Positions 31,564 to 40,710 of a DNA stretch of 42,810 nt are shown here, in pieces. The translations under genes were made by a program, and so were the position numbers. The stretch covers positions 1 to 42,810 of the forward strand of contig VRUJ01000038.1 in NCBI GenBank assembly GCA_019456165.1, given 5' to 3'. The notes beneath the pieces are model-generated. The model made no database searches. It was not told the origin of the DNA and saw only the letters and a list, made by a program, of their open reading frames with translations. Source of the stretch: Chloroflexota bacterium (GTDB lineage Bacteria; Chloroflexota; Anaerolineae; Anaerolineales; UBA11579). The first letter of the stretch is position 1. Every line of letters begins with the position of its first letter.

Positions 31564-32724
31564 TCAGTTATTGGTCTGGAGCACGTGCGTGACAGCCGTT
31601 GAAGCTGCCCCACCCAAAGATTGCACAAGGGCAGTTTTAGCATCCAGCACCTGATTTTTACCAGCTTGGCTGCGTAATTGCAGTGCTGCTTCCACAATCT
31701 GATAAACTCCTGTCGCGCCTCCTGGATTCCCCCGTGCTTTGAGACCACCAAATGTTGCTACCGGGAGTTCGCCTTGCAAGCTGATCTGACCATTTTGAGC
31801 CCACTGCCAACCCTGCCCCGCCTCAGCTAGACCTGCCGCCTCAAGAATAAGCGGCGGGTAAATTGAATACGCATCATACAACTCAAATAAATCTATATCT
31901 CCGACGCTGACCCCTGCTTGTTGGCAAGCGCTCTCAATAGACACCCGCGCGGCATGTAAGCTAAGGGGTTGAGGCCGGTCGTGCAAAGCCAATGTATCAG
32001 TCGCAACACTCGAACCAGTGATCTGAACCAGAGGATGGCTGAACTTTGATGGCAATATTTCTGGTCGTGTAAGCAAGATTACGGCCGCTCCGTCTGCATT
32101 GGGTGCAATGTCAAACATATTAAGAGGGTCGCTGACCATTCCCGCTTTCAGGTAAGCATCAGGGTTGATCGCTCGCTGGTACATAGCATTGGGGTTAGTG
32201 GCTCCGTTAGCATGTGCAGTTATTGGAAAACCACCAAAAGCACCTTGAGGAACATCAAATTCGTGCATATACCGCCGCATAAGTAAAGCTGCAAGAGCCG
32301 TCAAGGTAAGGCCCTGTTCGGCCTCATAATCTGCGTCTGTGGTGGTAGCAATGGCCGCGTTAACATTCGACACAGTCTGGTCGGTAAGTTTTTCAACTCC
32401 AACCACAATCGCCGTATCCACGGCACCAGAAGCCACAGCCAAATAGCCCATGCGCAGGGCTAATCCGCCGGAAGCCCCTGCTCCCTCGATTGCACTTGCT
32501 TCAATTCCGGTCATTCCACAGAAATCTGCGATTAAGGTACCCAGATGCCCCTGCCGGGAAAGAGTTGCAGCCAGCATGTTACCTACATAGAGCGCTTGCG
32601 GATGTAGCCCACCGGCATCTGCCCGGGCTGCCTCAACAGCCTTGTAGGCAAGCTCGCGCAGCGAAATATCATAATGTTCTCCGACTGGCGTCTGACCCAC
32701 TCCAGCGATAACAACTTCCTTCAT
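31564..32724 (-). CDS. Thiolase-fold protein lacking canonical catalytic residues
   Basis: This 386-residue SCP2/archaeal-type thiolase homologue (KEVVIAGVGQTPVGEHYD) is complete in fold. Yet Gly83 (GAGASGG) stands where thiolases have the nucleophilic Cys, Tyr283 (ELYDAYS) replaces the His of the HDxF motif, and Asn333 (KARGNPGGATG) replaces the His of GHP. The DNA codons GGG, TAT and AAT confirm this. Position in the operon suggests supply of acetoacetyl-CoA to HMG-CoA synthase, but the missing residues argue against normal Claisen chemistry. Thiolase-fold aldolases that pair with DUF35 proteins (Ltp2 type) also lack the Cys and use tyrosines. A structural or aldolase role is therefore possible. 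ATG at 32724 chosen over an adjacent TTG. Confidence 0.85.
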   Translation of the reverse strand: MKEVVIAGVGQTPVGEHYDISLRELAYKAVEAARADAGGLHPQALYVGNMLAATLSRQGHLGTLIADFCGMTGIEASAIEGAGASGGLALRMGYLAVASGAVDTAIVVGVEKLTDQTVSNVNAAIATTTDADYEAEQGLTLTALAALLMRRYMHEFDVPQGAFGGFPITAHANGATNPNAMYQRAINPDAYLKAGMVSDPLNMFDIAPNADGAAVILLTRPEILPSKFSHPLVQITGSSVATDTLALHDRPQPLSLHAARVSIESACQQAGVSVGDIDLFELYDAYSIYPPLILEAAGLAEAGQGWQWAQNGQISLQGELPVATFGGLKARGNPGGATGVYQIVEAALQLRSQAGKNQVLDAKTALVQSLGGAASTAVTHVLQTNN

Positions 32725-32737
32725 CAACTAGTACCTC

Positions 32738-33808
32738 TCACTTCATGACAAGTTTTCCACGCATTCTAACGTACGTGGCATAATCTACTTCAGTCCGGCG
32801 CGAAATGTAATCCCTAACCTTTGGAGCTAGATGGCGTCGTTTTTCTATGGATTCTGTTACTCGCAATGCCATGGCATCCGACCCCGCACCAGAGCCGAAA
32901 GAAATCAATAGAATCTTATCCTCCGGTTGAGCCTCATCTAAAATCGCAGTGAGGCCAATGATCGCTGCTCCTGAGTAAGTATTACCAATTTCTGAAACCA
33001 ACAAACCTGTTTTTACCTGTTCTGGTTCAAAACCCAGTTTTGCTGCTGCTCGCTGTGGGAATTTCGCATTGGGCTGATGCAGAACGATATAAGCATAATC
33101 CTCAGGAGTTGTTTCCGTCATCTCCAAGAATGCCAAGCCTGCGGATGCGATATGTTTAAAGTAGGCCGGTTCTCCAGTAAAGCGGTGACCATGCTCAGGA
33201 TATTTCTGATAAGCGCGGCGCCAAAAGTCAGGAGTGTCGGTCACGAAAGAGTACGTTGATTCAATCACAGCAAGTGAATCATCTTCAGGCCCTATGATGA
33301 AAGCTGCGCCACCTGCGGCAGCTGTATATTCCAAGGCATCACCCGGGCGTCCCTGAGCGGTATCCATTCCAATCGCCATAGCATACCCTGCCATGCCAGA
33401 CCCAACCAAGCCCATTGCAGCTACCATAGCCTCTGTACCTGCCTTGCAGGCAAACTCCCAATCTGCCGCTTGTGTATTTGGGACCGCCCCAATTGCTTCG
33501 GCTACTATCGTAGAAGTCGGCTTAACCGCATATGGATGTGATTCCGAACCGACCCACACTGCGCGTATTTCAGTGGGCGCAATCTCTGCGCGTAACAAAG
33601 CATTTCGAGCGGCTTCAATGGACATCGTGGCCACGTCTTCATCTAAACCAGGAACAGATTTCTCCTTTATTGGGGTTGCACCCATGCTATCCGTCCATAC
33701 CCTTGAAACCTCGCTGGCTGGTAAACGGTAACGCGGCACGTAGGCCCCGTAGCCTACAATCCCAACCGGATTTTGAGGTGTTAATAACTTCGAATTCGGA
33801 TCACTCAT
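32738..33808 (-). CDS. Hydroxymethylglutaryl-CoA synthase, archaeal type
   Basis: This 356-residue enzyme condenses acetyl-CoA with acetoacetyl-CoA to HMG-CoA in the mevalonate pathway. The start [14 protein letters not shown] and the [18 protein letters not shown] segment are typical of archaeal-type HMGCS. Catalytic residues are present: Cys121 ([10 protein letters not shown]), His244 ([11 protein letters not shown]) and an acidic residue in LDEDVAT (near 56-58). The ATG at 33808 follows GGAG by 5 bases and overlaps the HMG-CoA reductase stop by 8 bases, so translation is coupled. An upstream in-frame TTG (33847) would add 13 residues inside the reductase gene and is rejected. It is 13 bases from the thiolase-like gene. 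Confidence 0.93.
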   Translation of the reverse strand: MSDPNSKLLTPQNPVGIVGYGAYVPRYRLPASEVSRVWTDSMGATPIKEKSVPGLDEDVATMSIEAARNALLRAEIAPTEIRAVWVGSESHPYAVKPTSTIVAEAIGAVPNTQAADWEFACKAGTEAMVAAMGLVGSGMAGYAMAIGMDTAQGRPGDALEYTAAAGGAAFIIGPEDDSLAVIESTYSFVTDTPDFWRRAYQKYPEHGHRFTGEPAYFKHIASAGLAFLEMTETTPEDYAYIVLHQPNAKFPQRAAAKLGFEPEQVKTGLLVSEIGNTYSGAAIIGLTAILDEAQPEDKILLISFGSGAGSDAMALRVTESIEKRRHLAPKVRDYISRRTEVDYATYVRMRGKLVMK

Positions 33809-35099
33809 GGTCACTCCATTCACGTAATAACTCTTCAGCGCGGTCAACTCGCACCGCTTTTTCAGCGATCATCTGCTGGGTGATTTTTTCGATCAATTCA
33901 CTTTCTGCCCCGGCTGCCATCGCAACTTGGCGAGCATGCAGGTTCATATGGCCGCGTTGGATTCCTTCAGTCGCCAGAGCACGCAAGGCTGCCAGGTTTT
34001 GAGCCAACCCAACGGCGGCGATGATCTCGGCTAATTCGCTAGCTGTGGAAACATCCATTAGCTTGAGCGCAGCTTGTGCCGAGGGATGAACTTTAGTAGC
34101 TCCACCGACGATTCCCACGGCCATGGGCATTTCTAACGATCCCACCAAATCACCCTTCTCATCCTTGCCCCAATTGCTTAAGGATGAATAACGTCCCTTC
34201 TGCACAGCATAAGCGTGTGCGCCTGCCTCAATCGCACGCCAATCATTCCCAGTGGCAATCACGACTGCATCCACGCCATTCATGATTCCTTTGTTGTGGG
34301 TCGCGGCCCTATATGGATCTGCTTCTGCAAAAGCCCAGGCCTCAATAATCCCGTCGCGTACTTGCTCAGCGCTGAAATCACCAAAAGATAATTCAGAAAG
34401 GGAAATTCTGCATGTAGCTTGCACAAGGCGCCGGTCTGCTAAATTCGAGAGAATTCGTAAATGTACTCGCCCTCCTGTAAGCGTTTCCACTTTTGCGGAT
34501 AACCGCTCGCAGGCCGTATTGACTGCGTTAGCTCCCATCGCATCCCGCACATCGTAGATCAAGTGCAGCACCATAAAAGTGCCCAGAGGAGATTGCTCGA
34601 TTATGCGGACTTCTAAATCGCGCGGCCCACCGCCCAATTTCTTCAGAATAGGATCTATTTCGGCGATATCGGCTAGCAATTCTGTTTTATGCGCTAAAAT
34701 CGCCTGCTCCGCGGCTGCATGATCTGAGATATCCAGCACCTGCATCTGCCCAATCATTTCGGGGGCAGACGCCTGCGCAGTAAAGCCTCCCCCAGCACGC
34801 GCCAATTTAGCCATGAACGAGGCCCCTGCGACAACCGAAGGTTCTTCAACTGCCATGGGCACAAGCACATCACGCCCGTTGATCAAGAAGTTGAGTGCAA
34901 TCCCCAAAGGCAAGGCGTGGACTCCAACCACATTCTCTATCATGTGGTTGGCTTTTTCAGGGGTTAATCCAGGCTTTCCGGTTAGGGCGGCCAAATCCTC
35001 TGGCGTCAGCAATCCGTACTCTTCTAGTTTTGCCTGGCGTTGGGCTAAGCTGAGTTTATAAAAACCAGGTTGTCGTGAGCCGTTGAAATTTCTCTTCAT
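33801..35099 (-). CDS. mvaA: Class II HMG-CoA reductase
   Basis: This 432-residue enzyme interconverts HMG-CoA and mevalonate. The class II signature is clear: [14 protein letters not shown] (residues 55-68), the catalytic Glu in [12 protein letters not shown] (about 85-86), [10 protein letters not shown], the Lys of [12 protein letters not shown] with the following [10 protein letters not shown], and the His of [11 protein letters not shown] near the C-terminus. It is the first gene of the operon reductase - synthase - thiolase-like - DUF35, which covers the pathway to mevalonate; kinases and the later steps are not in the window. The start has a GGTGA element upstream. No strong promoter is evident in the 170 AT-rich bases before it. 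Confidence 0.94.
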   Translation of the reverse strand: MKRNFNGSRQPGFYKLSLAQRQAKLEEYGLLTPEDLAALTGKPGLTPEKANHMIENVVGVHALPLGIALNFLINGRDVLVPMAVEEPSVVAGASFMAKLARAGGGFTAQASAPEMIGQMQVLDISDHAAAEQAILAHKTELLADIAEIDPILKKLGGGPRDLEVRIIEQSPLGTFMVLHLIYDVRDAMGANAVNTACERLSAKVETLTGGRVHLRILSNLADRRLVQATCRISLSELSFGDFSAEQVRDGIIEAWAFAEADPYRAATHNKGIMNGVDAVVIATGNDWRAIEAGAHAYAVQKGRYSSLSNWGKDEKGDLVGSLEMPMAVGIVGGATKVHPSAQAALKLMDVSTASELAEIIAAVGLAQNLAALRALATEGIQRGHMNLHARQVAMAAGAESELIEKITQQMIAEKAVRVDRAEELLREWSDHE

Positions 35100-35219
35100 A
35101 ACATATTCACCATTCTAAAATCAGACCATCAAAAATATATGCGCAAAAGACTCGCAAAAACTATCAAAAACGAACTCGATTCCATTTCTAACATTTTTCT
35201 TAACTTTCACCGCAATCAA

Positions 35220-35248
35220 TTGCATTTTTCATCCATTTGCAGCATAAT
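35220..35248 (+). promoter_or_regulatory. Promoter of the SpoU/TrmH gene
   Basis: TTGCAT (35220-35225), a 17-bp spacer and CATAAT (35243-35248) suggest a promoter with transcription from about 35255, giving a leader of about 16 bases without a Shine-Dalgarno. Confidence 0.55.
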
Positions 35249-35270
35249 TACCCTGTTCAATTAGCCAACC

Positions 35271-36068
35271 ATGATCACCAGCCGAAGTAATCCAAAAATT
35301 AAACAAATCCGTGCTCTGCGCCAACATAAAAAACGCGCCTCCAGCAGGTTATTTCTCATTGAAGGCATTCGCCACGTTGGTGAAGCTATATCCGCTGGAG
35401 CAGCCATCGAATATATCCTTTATTCCCCTGAGCTAATAACCAGCGATTTTGCTCAAGAATTGATCCAAAGCCTCCCCGAAAAGGAATTTCATAGCTTAGA
35501 AACCACACCCGACATCTTTAAGTCATTATCCGATAAAGATAATCCTCAAGGGCTGATCGCTGTCGCCCAACAAGAAACACCTGAGCTTTCGGTCTTGGAA
35601 CCGGCTAACTTCTCCTGGGGTGTTGCCCTCGTCGCCCCCCAAGATCCAGGAAATGTGGGGACTATTTTGCGCACCGTAGATGCTTTGGGTGCCAGCGGAT
35701 TACTCTTACTTGAAAACAGTGTGGACGTATTTCACCCAAAAGCTGTACGTGCAAGTATGGGATCCTTATTGTGGCTACCAGTGGTAAAAGCATCCTTCAC
35801 AGACTTTACTAAATGGACAAGAAAACATTCTTACCACGTGTACGGCACATCCGCTACACGCGGCAAAGACCTGACCAACGCCCACAACTTCGAAAAGCCA
35901 GCGATTTTACTGATGGGAAGCGAACGACAAGGCTTGGCTTTTGAACACTCCGCTATCTGCGAACAGCTAATCCGTCTCCCCATGAAAGGCCACTCAACCT
36001 CCCTAAATTTGGCTGTTGCTGCAGGTATATTGTTATATGATATGAGCACTAAGTTAAGAGGTTCATAA
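35271..36068 (+). CDS. SpoU/TrmH-family RNA 2'-O-methyltransferase
   Basis: This 265-residue SPOUT methyltransferase adds a methyl group to a ribose 2'-hydroxyl in rRNA or tRNA, using SAM. The N-terminal substrate-binding part (SRSNPKIKQIRALRQ, LFLIEGIRHVGEA) is followed by the knotted domain. Motif 1 is in VAPQDPGNVGTILRTVDALG, motif 2 in LLMGSERQGL and motif 3 in RLPMKGHSTSLNLAVAAGIL. The Asn-Arg pair of the family (NVGTILR) is intact. The first segment resembles the 23S rRNA-type subgroup, but the exact target cannot be told from sequence. It stands alone, divergent from the mevalonate operon. Confidence 0.9.
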   Translation: MITSRSNPKIKQIRALRQHKKRASSRLFLIEGIRHVGEAISAGAAIEYILYSPELITSDFAQELIQSLPEKEFHSLETTPDIFKSLSDKDNPQGLIAVAQQETPELSVLEPANFSWGVALVAPQDPGNVGTILRTVDALGASGLLLLENSVDVFHPKAVRASMGSLLWLPVVKASFTDFTKWTRKHSYHVYGTSATRGKDLTNAHNFEKPAILLMGSERQGLAFEHSAICEQLIRLPMKGHSTSLNLAVAAGILLYDMSTKLRGS

Positions 36069-36239
36069 TCCAACTATTTCAGGTAATGAACCCCATTGCA
36101 AGGTGCCAATTAATATGTTTTGTTTTCATAATAACTGAGATTTTATGTGAATTCTCTTATTAATAATAATTTGCCCAACTGAACCAAACTGCAAACCAAA
36201 GAGTAAGATTATAAGAGCTTATTTTCCAACAGATTATCT

Positions 36240-36245
36240 TATAAT
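36240..36245 (+). promoter_or_regulatory. -10 box before the DUF4129-MoxR-DUF58 operon
   Basis: A perfect TATAAT lies 91 bases before the first ATG of the operon. The -35 position (36217-36222) is poor. It is the best promoter candidate in the 268-base gap, which is otherwise AT-rich and without other recognisable features. Confidence 0.4.
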
Positions 36246-36336
36246 GCTAGCTATGTTGAATTTGAATCTTTGTCTTTATACAAATCTCGCAACTTTCTAA
36301 AAACTAGTTGCTGGTTAGTTGGAAAACAAGACAGTA

Positions 36337-37173
36337 ATGAAACAGATGTCAATTCCTAATAAAACCAAAGTGCTATCTTTGTTCGCTTTAGCGTTAATAG
36401 CCATAATTCTATTAGCCGCAGGTCTAAACGAGGTTAACTTTCGGGATGGACATTACTTCTTGATCGGTAGTCGCGCTTCTTACCAAAATTTACTCGTGGC
36501 AAATGAGACCAACCCATTTGAAAACGACGGAATTGCTAGTGTTATCACTGCGATCCTCGCAATCCTGCTCTCTTTTGGAATTATCATCGTAATCTTTTGG
36601 CCAACGGCAAGGAAATTGATCCTTCGTTTAATCATCCCTATTGCGTTTTTGGCCTTATTAATCCCAGCCCTACGCCAAATTGGTTCTCTCCAGATAGAGC
36701 AGGAAATCTTTCAAAGCGATGAAGCTGCCAACATAACTACAGTAGTATCCACCGCTCCTGAATGGATGGTGTATTTGACTAGTTTTATTTTCGTTATTCT
36801 CGCTTTTGGTATCCTATGGTTCGTAATCTCACGTTTTGTCCGGCCCAAGCCCACCACTCTGGAATTTATCGCACAAGGAGCAATAAATGAGATAAAAGCA
36901 GGTGCAGATTTTAAAGATACCATTATTCAATGCTACTATGACATGAGCGCTGCAGTGAACGAACATCGCGGCATCAAACGTAACCAATCGATGACAACGC
37001 GTGAATTCGAAATGCATCTTAAGGATCATGGTTTACCCAGCAAACACATTATGCAACTCACCAGGCTTTTTGAAAATGTGCGTTACGGGTCAAAAACTCC
37101 AAATTCAATAGAAGAGCGCCAAGCGATATCTGCTTTGCAAGCTATTGTTTTCGCTTCTGGAAAAGAATCTTGA
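36337..37173 (+). CDS. DUF4129-containing membrane protein
   Basis: The protein of about 278 residues has a first helix near the N-terminus, two to three further helices, and a cytoplasmic C-terminal DUF4129-type segment (SMTTREFEMHLKDHGLP, then LTRLFENVRYGSK). DUF4129 proteins accompany MoxR ATPases, DUF58 proteins and often transglutaminases, in systems thought to build or activate surface or secreted complexes. The ATG at 36337 is preferred to the TTG at 36319, but the ATG at 36346 is also possible; no strong Shine-Dalgarno decides. It heads an operon whose next three genes overlap or nearly overlap one another. Confidence 0.75.
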   Translation: MKQMSIPNKTKVLSLFALALIAIILLAAGLNEVNFRDGHYFLIGSRASYQNLLVANETNPFENDGIASVITAILAILLSFGIIIVIFWPTARKLILRLIIPIAFLALLIPALRQIGSLQIEQEIFQSDEAANITTVVSTAPEWMVYLTSFIFVILAFGILWFVISRFVRPKPTTLEFIAQGAINEIKAGADFKDTIIQCYYDMSAAVNEHRGIKRNQSMTTREFEMHLKDHGLPSKHIMQLTRLFENVRYGSKTPNSIEERQAISALQAIVFASGKES

Positions 37174-37784
37174 AAAAATATAGATTTTGGCTTGGTGGAA
37201 TCCTCGCTATAACAATAGCGGGAATTCTCGCACTAACAATTAAAGATCAAATTCGAGATTCGATTGTTCAACCGATCTATTATCTACTTTCCTTGGCAAT
37301 ATTATTGTTTGATTCACTACCCCAACAATTAGTTTGGCGTTTTCTTATCCTGTTTGGAATTATTATTTATGTGCGCAGTCTTTTATTTGACAAAACCCAA
37401 ACAAGATTAATAATGAAACCAGCTCCACTCTACAAAGGACATGTGGAAACATGGGCACGTTGGATAGAAATGGCTAAATTAGGCGAAATATTTAAAGTAA
37501 AATTAGCCCGCGAACTAGGTGAACTTGCAATAGACACGCTTGCTCATCGTGAGCAATTGGAAATTAAAGAAGCCAGACAACAAATCAGAGATGGTAAAAT
37601 CGGCGTACCACCTGAGATCATAAACCTAATCAATACGAAACCACCCGAAAGTCGTTTATTCGTTAATCCAATCAAAAATTTTATTCAGCGCCTCAACAAG
37701 AAAGGAAGCTCTCCAATCCAGGATTTGAATCTGGAAAGAGTATTCCAATATCTCGAGGCTGAACTGGAGGTAAATTATGACTGA
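37170..37784 (+). CDS. Two-helix membrane protein of the MoxR/DUF58 operon
   Basis: This 204-residue protein has two N-terminal membrane helices (about residues 6-24 and 34-68) and a charged cytoplasmic part rich in Lys, Glu and Arg (ELAIDTLAHREQLEIKEARQ). I do not recognise a family. The start codon is a TTG overlapping the DUF4129 stop by four bases (TTGA), preceded by GGAAAAG. The end overlaps the MoxR gene by 8 bases. Such overlaps imply a fixed ratio between the operon's products, and the helical cytoplasmic part could dock the MoxR ATPase; this is a guess from position. Confidence 0.7.
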   Translation: MKKYRFWLGGILAITIAGILALTIKDQIRDSIVQPIYYLLSLAILLFDSLPQQLVWRFLILFGIIIYVRSLLFDKTQTRLIMKPAPLYKGHVETWARWIEMAKLGEIFKVKLARELGELAIDTLAHREQLEIKEARQQIRDGKIGVPPEIINLINTKPPESRLFVNPIKNFIQRLNKKGSSPIQDLNLERVFQYLEAELEVNYD

Positions 37785-38748
37785 AGCAGTCAAAGAAATA
37801 TCTTATGTCGCAGAGGTAGCCAACCGTGTAATAGAAGAAGTAGAAAAAGCTATTGTTGGAAAGAAATCCTTATTAAAAATGGTTATGGCTTCTGTGTTAT
37901 CCGAGGGCCATATCCTTCTGGAAGACTATCCAGGCCTAGGCAAAACCTTGTTAGCAAAAAGCTTCGCCACGGCGTTGGGGTTGGATTTCAAACGTATCCA
38001 GTTTTCCCCAGACTTGTTGCCTAGTGACATCACAGGCGGTTATATTTTCGAGCGCGAAAAAAGCTCCTTCAAATTGCATAAAGGGCCTATCTTTGCGAAT
38101 ATCATTTTGGCAGATGAAATAAACCGCGCTTCTCCAAAAACCCAATCTGCCCTTCTCGAAGCCATGCAAGAAGGTCAGGTCACACTTGACGGCGAAACCA
38201 TTGAACTCCCGAAACCTTTCGTTGTGATCGCCACACAAAATCCGATAGAGTACGAGGGCACATTTCCTCTACCTGAAGCCCAATTAGACCGCTTCCTGAT
38301 CAAGGTTGGAGTGGGATATCCTACTGCTGAAGAAGAAAAGCAAATATTACAACGCCGCCGCGAACGCCGGCAGGATGAATTTGACCTTGAAGAAGTTTCA
38401 AATCCCAAAGAAGTGCTCCAAATGCGCGAAGGGGTCGAGGATGTGTACATAGATCCTGACATAGAAAGCTATATAATTGAATTAGTCAAGAAAACTCGGG
38501 AGGATTCCCGTGTTGCAGTAGGTGCCAGCCCCAGGGGTTCCTTGGCCTTGCTCAAGCTTACCCGCGCCTGGGCTTCAATCCAAGACCGCGACTTCGTATT
38601 ACCTGATGACGTCAAGAAATTCGCAAAACCTGCCCTTGTGCATAGGTTGATCCTAAAACCTGATTTGTGGCTCAAACAGGGAGCAGCAGAGGAAGTTATT
38701 TCAAGCATTATTTCTTCACTACCCGTACCGGTTATTCAGGAATCCTGA
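37777..38748 (+). CDS. MoxR-family AAA+ ATPase
   Basis: This 323-residue AAA+ chaperone-like ATPase has Walker A DYPGLGKTLLAKS (about residues 50-62), the pore and MoxR signature FSPDLLPSDITGGYI, Walker B IILADEINRASPKTQ, sensor 1 VIATQNPIEYEGTFPLPEAQ, an arginine finger in LDRF and a C-terminal lid. MoxR ATPases remodel or activate partner proteins, often together with DUF58 or von Willebrand-type proteins. A strong GGAGG Shine-Dalgarno lies before the ATG, inside the upstream gene. The DUF58 gene starts one base after its stop. Confidence 0.93.
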   Translation: MTEAVKEISYVAEVANRVIEEVEKAIVGKKSLLKMVMASVLSEGHILLEDYPGLGKTLLAKSFATALGLDFKRIQFSPDLLPSDITGGYIFEREKSSFKLHKGPIFANIILADEINRASPKTQSALLEAMQEGQVTLDGETIELPKPFVVIATQNPIEYEGTFPLPEAQLDRFLIKVGVGYPTAEEEKQILQRRRERRQDEFDLEEVSNPKEVLQMREGVEDVYIDPDIESYIIELVKKTREDSRVAVGASPRGSLALLKLTRAWASIQDRDFVLPDDVKKFAKPALVHRLILKPDLWLKQGAAEEVISSIISSLPVPVIQES

Positions 38749-38749
38749 T

Positions 38750-40036
38750 GTGGGCCGTCTGGTTCTTTTAAGCGCCCTAGCATATTCCGCAATAATTCTC
38801 GGGTTTTCAACCCTAAACAGCCAGCTACTAGGGATCGCCATCCCGTTAATAATCTTTATCGCGGCAGGTTTGCTATTTAGTCCCAGTCAGATACAGTTAA
38901 AAGTTATCCGCAGCCTCGCAAATGACCAGATCCCTCCTGGTAAACCGATCAAAATAAAACACATTATCACCAACCAGGGTTCTAAACTCGAAGAAGTTCA
39001 AATTTCAAATTTCATACCGCCTAAACTAAACCTCCTGGAGGGAGAGAGGCAGGTGGCGCTTTCGCTTGCACCTGGGGAAAGCTTAGAAATTCAACATAAG
39101 ATTACCGGAAAACGGGGTTTTTATCATTTCCCTGATGTCAAAATCATTGCCTCAGATCACCTAAATTTATTCCGCCAGAATATCAATTTGATTGCTCCAG
39201 CGAAGCTGTTGGTTTTACCCCATTCAGCCCGGCTGAAACAAATTAATATTCGTCCTCGGCATACGCGCGTATTCGCCGGACAAATTCCCACCCGCCTTGG
39301 CGGCTCAGGCACCGATTTTTTCGGTGTGCGCAATTACCAACCTGGGGATCCACAACGGTGGATCGATTGGAAGACCAGCGCGCGACACCCCAACAAAACG
39401 TTTACCAAACTCTTTCAACAAGAACGCGCCGGTGACGTTGGTTTGATCTTGGATGCGCGCGTGCGCAGCGACGTAGCCGGTGTTGATGAAACCTTGTTTG
39501 AATATTCCATCCAAGCTACTGCAGCTTTAGCCGAATCGTTTCTGGCGGCCGGTAACCGAGTGGGATTGTTGATCTATGGCAATTTACACGATTGGACATT
39601 CCCCCGCTATGGAAAGATCCAACGCATCCGTATCATGCAAAAACTTGCCCGGACGCAAACCGGGGATAGTAAGGCATTCAACAGCCTGGATAGAATTCCA
39701 ACCCGCCTTTTCCCTCCAAAGTCCCAATTAGTTTTGATTAGCCCTTTACTCAAAGACGATTATCAGATGCTGACCCGCGTGATGGCGCGCGGCTACCAGA
39801 TGATGATAATCAGCCCAGATCCAGTCAATTTCTCGACTAAGCAGAGAGGATCTTCGGAAACTTTAGAAACCGCTGCACGTATAGCTCACCTTGAGCGCAC
39901 GTTGTTGCTGCAAAAACTACGCCGCTCGAGGATTCAAATCCTCAACTGGCAGGTGGATACACCATTCAGACAAGCAGCTCATGCGGCATTAAGCCGCACA
40001 CCCCATTGGTTACGCTCATTAGGATTGGGCGCATGA
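38750..40036 (+). CDS. DUF58 protein (MoxR partner)
   Basis: This 428-residue protein has two N-terminal helices, a beta-rich outside-type domain (residues about 50-150, NQGSKLEEVQISNF) and the DUF58 signature GTDFFGVRNYQPGDPQRWID with WKTSARHPNKTFTKLF. A vWA-like fold follows (VGLILDARVRSD, then GLLIYG). DUF58 proteins are presumed targets or adaptors of MoxR ATPases. The GTG start follows AGGA at 9 bases. Its stop overlaps the ATG of the next gene (ATGA), which is broken. Conserved DUF58 motifs are intact, so this gene is probably functional. Confidence 0.9.
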   Translation: MGRLVLLSALAYSAIILGFSTLNSQLLGIAIPLIIFIAAGLLFSPSQIQLKVIRSLANDQIPPGKPIKIKHIITNQGSKLEEVQISNFIPPKLNLLEGERQVALSLAPGESLEIQHKITGKRGFYHFPDVKIIASDHLNLFRQNINLIAPAKLLVLPHSARLKQINIRPRHTRVFAGQIPTRLGGSGTDFFGVRNYQPGDPQRWIDWKTSARHPNKTFTKLFQQERAGDVGLILDARVRSDVAGVDETLFEYSIQATAALAESFLAAGNRVGLLIYGNLHDWTFPRYGKIQRIRIMQKLARTQTGDSKAFNSLDRIPTRLFPPKSQLVLISPLLKDDYQMLTRVMARGYQMMIISPDPVNFSTKQRGSSETLETAARIAHLERTLLLQKLRRSRIQILNWQVDTPFRQAAHAALSRTPHWLRSLGLGA

Positions 40037-40538
40037 AACTAACCAACCGCTCCGCTGAAATTGCCATCAGCCTGGCCAGTATATTAATTACCATCGGTTA
40101 TATACAAGGCGGATTATTGCCCGGTGCATTTTTCACCGTGTCCCTGGGGGGGGGTTGTGGTATCTTGGGCATGCTTTAAAATGGCAGAGATTGTCATCAA
40201 TTGAACTCAGCGCTTTTATTGCTCTAGCCGCTGCGGGAACCTTTTTGGAGATAGGATTCATATGGTTATTGGGGGGCATGGCCTTTGCCCTGGCGGCCTG
40301 GGAATTAGAGCAATTCTCTCAGCGCATGTAAAGTTTTCCAAAAGTAGCATCTTTTCATAAATTAGAACAAAATCATTTTAGGCGTTTACTGGTGGTTTTG
40401 GTACCTGGCACAATCCTAGCTTTAATAGTTCCAACCCTGAAGGTTCAGTTGACCTTCAGTTGGGCTCTAATTCTCGGATTACTCATGATCTTTGGTTTGA
40501 GCCAGACAGTTAAATACTTGCGCCGGGAAAGTGATTGA
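40033..40538 (+). pseudogene. Broken membrane-protein gene with a 9-G run at the frameshift
   Basis: The ATG at 40033 overlaps the DUF58 stop and opens a frame of 48 codons (KLTNRSAEIAISLASILITI) that stops at 40177. If the run of nine G at 40146-40154 is read as ten or seven, the frame continues as a plausible membrane protein (GLWYLGHALKWQRLSSIELS, then GTFLEIGFIWLLGGMAFALA) to a TAA at 40329. Beyond it the same frame stays open (HKLEQNHFRRLLVVLVPGTI, GLLMIFGLSQTVKYLRRES) to a TGA at 40536. So about 168 codons with four helices would result from one frameshift and one stop. The gene is either decayed, phase-variable at the G run, or hit by sequencing errors. Confidence 0.7.
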
Positions 40539-40638
40539 GCGCCGCTTAATAATAAACTAAGCAGGAAGTTGGCAGCATAGATATTGCGGAACTATCAACA
40601 CGTTTTTTTCGTCTATAATTTAAGACATTTTTTCACAA

Positions 40639-40647
40639 TGGTATAAT
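40639..40647 (+). promoter_or_regulatory. Extended -10 promoter of the DUF1028 gene
   Basis: TGG followed by a perfect TATAAT forms an extended -10 element; a second TATAAT lies at 40614-40619. The -35 position is weak for both. Transcription from about 40654 gives a 57-base leader ending in AAGGAG. Confidence 0.6.
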
Positions 40648-40710
40648 CCGGTCCATTCTATCGCTCTCATTTACAAATACCATTGTTAGCTTAACCGGCA
40701 AGGAGATCTT

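Noticed and set aside
31458..31751. 97-codon minus-strand ORF overlapping the end of the thiolase-like gene
   Set aside because: It is in another frame of the thiolase-like gene end and lacks similarity; the gap to the DUF35 gene is better read as untranslated.
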